From Staphylococcus equorum (GTDB lineage: Bacteria > Bacillota > Bacilli > Staphylococcales > Staphylococcaceae): a DNA stretch of 64,000 nt. The notes beneath the pieces were generated by a model. That model did not search any database and was not told the origin of the DNA. It saw only the letters and a program-made list of their open reading frames with translations. The stretch's first letter is position 1. Each line of letters opens with the position of its first letter. Location: assembly GCF_029024965.1 (NCBI RefSeq), contig NZ_CP118982.1, positions 930,001 to 994,000 of the forward strand. Direction: 5' to 3'. Of the stretch, positions 60,434 through 64,000 are shown piece after piece. The translations under genes were made by a program, and so were the position numbers.

Positions 60434-61900
60434 GTGTACCAATACGAAGACGATACATTAGTATTGCATAATGATTTATATCAAATAAATATGGCTGAAA
60501 GTTATTGGAATGATGGTATTCATGAACGATTAGCAGTCTTTGATTTGTATTTTAGAAATATGCCATTCGACAGTGGCTATGCGGTTTTTAATGGATTAAA
60601 GCGTGTGATTGAATATATAAATCAATTTCATTTTTCAGAATCAGATATAGAATATTTAAAATCTATTGGCTATCAAGAGGATTTCTTGAGTTATTTAAAA
60701 GACTTGAAATTTACTGGTAATATTCGCTCAATGCACGAAGGTGAGCTTTGTTTTGGTAATGAACCATTAATGAGAGTAGAAGCGCCACTAATACAAGCTC
60801 AATTAATAGAAACGATGCTATTAAATATAGTGAATTTCCATACTTTGATTACAACAAAGGCGAGTCGTATTCGACAAGTTGCGCTGGATGATATGTTAAT
60901 GGAATTTGGTACACGCCGTGCGCAAGAAGCGGGCGCAGCATTATGGGGAGCCAGAGCATCATACATTGGTGGCTTCAATTCTACAAGTAATGTAAGAGCA
61001 GGAAAGTTATTTGGCATTCCAGTATCTGGTACACACGCCCATGCAATGGTGCAAACATATGGTGATGAATATATTGCTTTTAAAAAATACGCCGAGCGAC
61101 ATAAGGACTGTGTGTTTTTAGTAGATACATTCCATACGCTAAAATCTGGTGTTCCGACAGCAATTAAAGTTGCAAAAGAATTAGGGGACAAAATTAATTT
61201 CGTAGGTATTCGATTAGATTCAGGAGATATTGCTTACCTTTCTAAAGAAGCGCGACGTATGTTAGATGAAGCTGGATTTACAGATGCCAAAATTATTGCT
61301 TCAAACGATTTAGATGAACAGACAATCACGAGTTTGAAATCACAAGGTGCAAGAGTTGATTCATGGGGTGTAGGTACTAAATTAATTACAGGCTATGACC
61401 AACCAGCACTTGGTGCAGTTTATAAGCTCGTTGCTGTTGAAGATAGTTCTGGCGCATATGTTGATCGTATTAAACTCTCAAATAATGCAGAAAAAGTAAC
61501 GACGCCAGGCAAGAAAAAGGTATACCGTATCATTAATAAAAAAACGAACAAAGCTGAAGGAGACTACATTACATTGGATCACGAAGATCCGTATGAAACG
61601 ACGCCGCTTAAACTTTTTCATCCTGTCCATACCTACAAGATGAAATTTATAAAATCATTTATAGCGAAAGATTTGCATCATGATATTTATAAAGACGGTA
61701 AATTAGTATATGATTTACCAAGTGAACAAGAAGCACAAACTTATTTGAAAGAAAATCTTACCTATTTATGGGATGAAAATAAGCGTCATCTTAACCCACA
61801 AGAATACCCTGTAGATTTAAGTACAGCATGTTGGGAAAATAAACATAAACGTATATTTGAAGTCGCAGAACATGTAAAGGAGATGGAAGAAAATGAGTAA
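60434..61900 (+). CDS. pncB: Nicotinate phosphoribosyltransferase
   Basis: Makes nicotinate mononucleotide from nicotinate and PRPP in NAD salvage; 488 residues of the larger Gram-positive type. Starts [22 protein letters not shown]; the phospho-accepting histidine region is [16 protein letters not shown] (about residue 197-212), and [13 protein letters not shown] follows. GTG start with ttggagag upstream. Overlaps nadE by eight bases, so the two NAD genes are coupled. Confidence 0.95.
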   Translation: MYQYEDDTLVLHNDLYQINMAESYWNDGIHERLAVFDLYFRNMPFDSGYAVFNGLKRVIEYINQFHFSESDIEYLKSIGYQEDFLSYLKDLKFTGNIRSMHEGELCFGNEPLMRVEAPLIQAQLIETMLLNIVNFHTLITTKASRIRQVALDDMLMEFGTRRAQEAGAALWGARASYIGGFNSTSNVRAGKLFGIPVSGTHAHAMVQTYGDEYIAFKKYAERHKDCVFLVDTFHTLKSGVPTAIKVAKELGDKINFVGIRLDSGDIAYLSKEARRMLDEAGFTDAKIIASNDLDEQTITSLKSQGARVDSWGVGTKLITGYDQPALGAVYKLVAVEDSSGAYVDRIKLSNNAEKVTTPGKKKVYRIINKKTNKAEGDYITLDHEDPYETTPLKLFHPVHTYKMKFIKSFIAKDLHHDIYKDGKLVYDLPSEQEAQTYLKENLTYLWDENKRHLNPQEYPVDLSTACWENKHKRIFEVAEHVKEMEENE

Positions 61901-62714
61901 TTTACAAGAAATCATTGTTAAAGAAATGAATGTCCAACCAATGATTGACAGTGAACAAGAAGCGCGTAGCATAATTCAATTTATTAAAAGCTATGTACAA
62001 TCTCACTCTTTTATCCAATCTTTAGTGTTAGGTATTTCAGGTGGCCAAGATTCCACTTTAGCTGGTAAACTGTGTCAAACTGCAGTTAATGAGTTAAAAG
62101 AAGAAAAAATTCATTGCCAATTCATTGCTGTTAAATTACCATATGGTGAACAAAAAGATGCAGCCGAAGTGGAAGATGCATTGAAGTTCATCCAACCGGA
62201 CGCAGTAGTAACGATTAATATTAAATCAGCTGTAGATCAGAGTGTGCAATCACTAAAAGATGCTGGTATTTCACTTACTGATTTTCAAAAAGGAAATGAA
62301 AAAGCACGTGAACGTATGAAAGTACAATTCTCAATTGCTGCAAATAAACAAGGTATAGTAATCGGTACGGATCATTCGGCTGAAAGTGTAACGGGTTTTT
62401 ATACGAAATATGGTGATGGTGCTGCTGATATTGCACCGCTATTTGGTTTGAACAAACGCCAAGGTAGACAATTATTAAAGTATTTAGAAGCGCCGAAGCA
62501 CTTATATGAAAAGGTGCCTACTGCAGATTTAGAAGAAGACAAGCCACAATTACCAGATGAAGAGGCACTAGGTGTGAGTTATGATCACATAGATGATTAT
62601 TTGGAAGGCAAATCAGTACCAGATGATGCACAAGAAGTTATTGAGCGTCATTATATTAAGAGTGCACATAAAAGAGAATTAGCTTATACAAGACACACAT
62701 GGCCTAAAAATTAA
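61893..62714 (+). CDS. nadE: NH3-dependent NAD+ synthetase
   Basis: Final step of NAD synthesis: deamido-NAD plus ammonia and ATP. The PP-loop [11 protein letters not shown] is at about residue 46-56; no N-terminal glutaminase domain, so it uses ammonia. 273 residues. aaaggaga precedes the ATG within the end of pncB. Confidence 0.96.
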   Translation: MSNLQEIIVKEMNVQPMIDSEQEARSIIQFIKSYVQSHSFIQSLVLGISGGQDSTLAGKLCQTAVNELKEEKIHCQFIAVKLPYGEQKDAAEVEDALKFIQPDAVVTINIKSAVDQSVQSLKDAGISLTDFQKGNEKARERMKVQFSIAANKQGIVIGTDHSAESVTGFYTKYGDGAADIAPLFGLNKRQGRQLLKYLEAPKHLYEKVPTADLEEDKPQLPDEEALGVSYDHIDDYLEGKSVPDDAQEVIERHYIKSAHKRELAYTRHTWPKN

Positions 62715-62794
62715 CTGCTATAACCGTAAGTTTTTAGTGACAAAATATAAACTTACTGATAGAATTACTTGAATTTAATGTAACAGAAAGGAAA

Positions 62795-63379
62795 ATGGAC
62801 ATGTCAGTGATAACATCTACGCCATGGTTAATGGTTTTAGCCATTTTTATAATCAACGTTGCTTATGTAACATGCTTAACGATGAGAACGATATTAACCC
62901 TTAAAGGTTATCGCTATGTTGCTGCAATCGTGAGCTTCTTGGAAGTCCTTGTATATGTTATTGGTTTAGGTATGGTAATGTCTAGTTTGGATCAAATTCA
63001 AAATGTACTTGCATACGCCTTTGGTTTTTCAATAGGTATTATTGTTGGTATGAAGATTGAAGAAAAACTAGCACTTGGTTATACAGTAGTCAATGTAACT
63101 TCATCTGAGTATGAGTTAGACTTACCAAGACAATTAAGAGATTTAGGGTATGGTGTGACACATAATACTGCATACGGCCGAGATGGCAAACGCTTGATTT
63201 TACAAATACTTACACCGAGACGTTTTGAAGCTAAATTAATTGAGACGATTAAACAAATTGATGCAAAAGCATTTATGGTCGCATATGAACCGCGTACAAT
63301 TCATGGAGGGTTCTGGGCGAAAGGTGTTAAAAGTAAAAAACTTAAACAATATGATACGGATGAAGTTGAAAGCATATGA
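62795..63379 (+). CDS. UPF0316 / DUF2179 membrane protein (YebE-like)
   Basis: 194 residues: three membrane helices in the first 90 residues, then a cytoplasmic DUF2179 domain ([34 protein letters not shown]) of the type proposed to bind a small ligand. Either ATG (62795 or 62801) may start it; aaagga favours the second. Overlaps the NETI gene by four bases. The pair yebE-yebG beside purine genes is also found in Bacillus. Function unknown. Confidence 0.88.
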   Translation: MDMSVITSTPWLMVLAIFIINVAYVTCLTMRTILTLKGYRYVAAIVSFLEVLVYVIGLGMVMSSLDQIQNVLAYAFGFSIGIIVGMKIEEKLALGYTVVNVTSSEYELDLPRQLRDLGYGVTHNTAYGRDGKRLILQILTPRRFEAKLIETIKQIDAKAFMVAYEPRTIHGGFWAKGVKSKKLKQYDTDEVESI

Positions 63380-63561
63380 AAAAACAACAAAAATTCAAAG
63401 TCGAAGAACACGAGTCAATTCAAGATTGTTTGGGTCGCATGCGTGAAGCTGGCTATACACCAGTTAAACGTTTTGAAAAGCCTGTTTACAAAGAAAATAA
63501 AGACGGCAGCGTAGAGGTACTTAAACAAGAAATTGAGTTCGTAGGCAAATTACAAGAATGA
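63376..63561 (+). CDS. NETI motif-containing small protein (YebG-like)
   Basis: 61 residues, highly charged, soluble: [21 protein letters not shown] then [19 protein letters not shown]. The Bacillus homologue is named for an N-E-T-I motif, replaced here by H-E-S-I at the same place. Translationally coupled to the UPF0316 gene. Function unknown. Followed by the terminator at 63570-63609. Confidence 0.8.
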   Translation: MKKQQKFKVEEHESIQDCLGRMREAGYTPVKRFEKPVYKENKDGSVEVLKQEIEFVGKLQE

Positions 63562-63569
63562 TAAATATG

Positions 63570-63609
63570 GGAGCCTGATACATGTATTTATGTTTCGGGC
63601 TCTTTTTTT
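63570..63609 (+). terminator. Terminator after the NETI gene
   Basis: ggagcctga...tttcgggctc hairpin followed by seven T. 63610-63786 then holds the purB promoter region, with a PurR-box-like cacgaacttt at 63701-63710; no second box was recognised. Confidence 0.8.
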
Positions 63610-63774
63610 AATATTTTGATTCTAAATAATTTCTATAGTAGGCTTAAAAGGCTTATACATTTCAAAGTAATTCTGTTAAACTAGTATTGAAAAGAATAAA
63701 CACGAACTTTAAAGTGAAAATGAACTTAAATGTGCATGTTTTGAGGTTTGTGAACTAAAACTTATGTAAGATAG

Positions 63775-64000
<226 letters not shown>

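Overview
The window is about 64 kb of low-GC Firmicute chromosome and is clearly Staphylococcus. The signs are a complete agr quorum-sensing locus with RNAIII, sdrH and mroQ beside agr, the phenol-soluble-modulin exporter operon pmtR-ABCD, a bacterial nitric oxide synthase next to pheA, and SdcS. No protein is identical to what I remember of S. aureus, and a sucrose operon (scrR-scrB-fructokinase) sits directly beside agr. A coagulase-negative species, perhaps of the S. saprophyticus/xylosus/equorum kind, is the best inference; I cannot name the species from sequence alone.

Layout: 1-2.6 kb is the 3' part of a 23S rRNA gene and a 5S rRNA gene, followed by a duplicated 5S tail and hairpin repeats. 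3.1-14.4 kb is the leftward ilvDBNC-leuABCD-ilvA operon for branched-chain amino acids, headed by a BCAA-codon leader peptide, an attenuator and a CodY-like box. 14.6-17.5 kb holds 65-bp tandem repeats and then tsaE-tsaB-rimI-tsaD (t6A tRNA modification). 17.7-21.3 kb holds a VOC protein, a DnaA-box cluster, an ABC-F protein and rex. 21.5-22.9 kb is a thiosulfate-type transporter plus a TusA-like protein. 23-26.5 kb is the sucrose operon.

26.5-34.7 kb is the agr region: agrBDCA leftward, RNAIII rightward, an omega-amidase-like gene, a nitroreductase, sdrH and mroQ. The delta-toxin reading frame inside RNAIII stops after 14 codons. 34.8-39.7 kb is groESL, an HD hydrolase, a DinB-fold protein and an aminotransferase. 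39.8-40.1 kb is a small Fst-like membrane peptide gene behind a LexA-type SOS box. 40.2-44.2 kb is the pmt operon. 44.2-47 kb holds a thioredoxin-fold protein, a small anchored protein and a DUF1700/DUF4097 pair. 47-48.1 kb is a decayed phage integration scar with a SprG/SprF-like type I toxin-antitoxin unit between two integrase 3' remnants. 48.2-51 kb holds a C45/choloylglycine-hydrolase-like gene, an orphan 18-residue amphipathic peptide gene, a small membrane protein, a nine-copy 57/58-bp hairpin repeat array and an SOS-boxed YolD-like gene. 51-64 kb is mostly metabolism: lactonase, aldehyde dehydrogenase, ppaC, nicotinamidase, a beta-helix protein, sdcS, pheA, nos, pncB-nadE, UPF0316/NETI proteins and the start of purB.

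A theme ties the accessory parts together. The window has the regulator (agr), the exporter (pmt) and the pheromone protease (mroQ) for small amphipathic peptides, but its delta-toxin is cut short, and previously unlisted small peptide genes occur elsewhere. Nicotinamide salvage (pncA-like, pncB, nadE) is also spread over the last 10 kb. All calls come from reading the sequence and from family knowledge; no searches were run.
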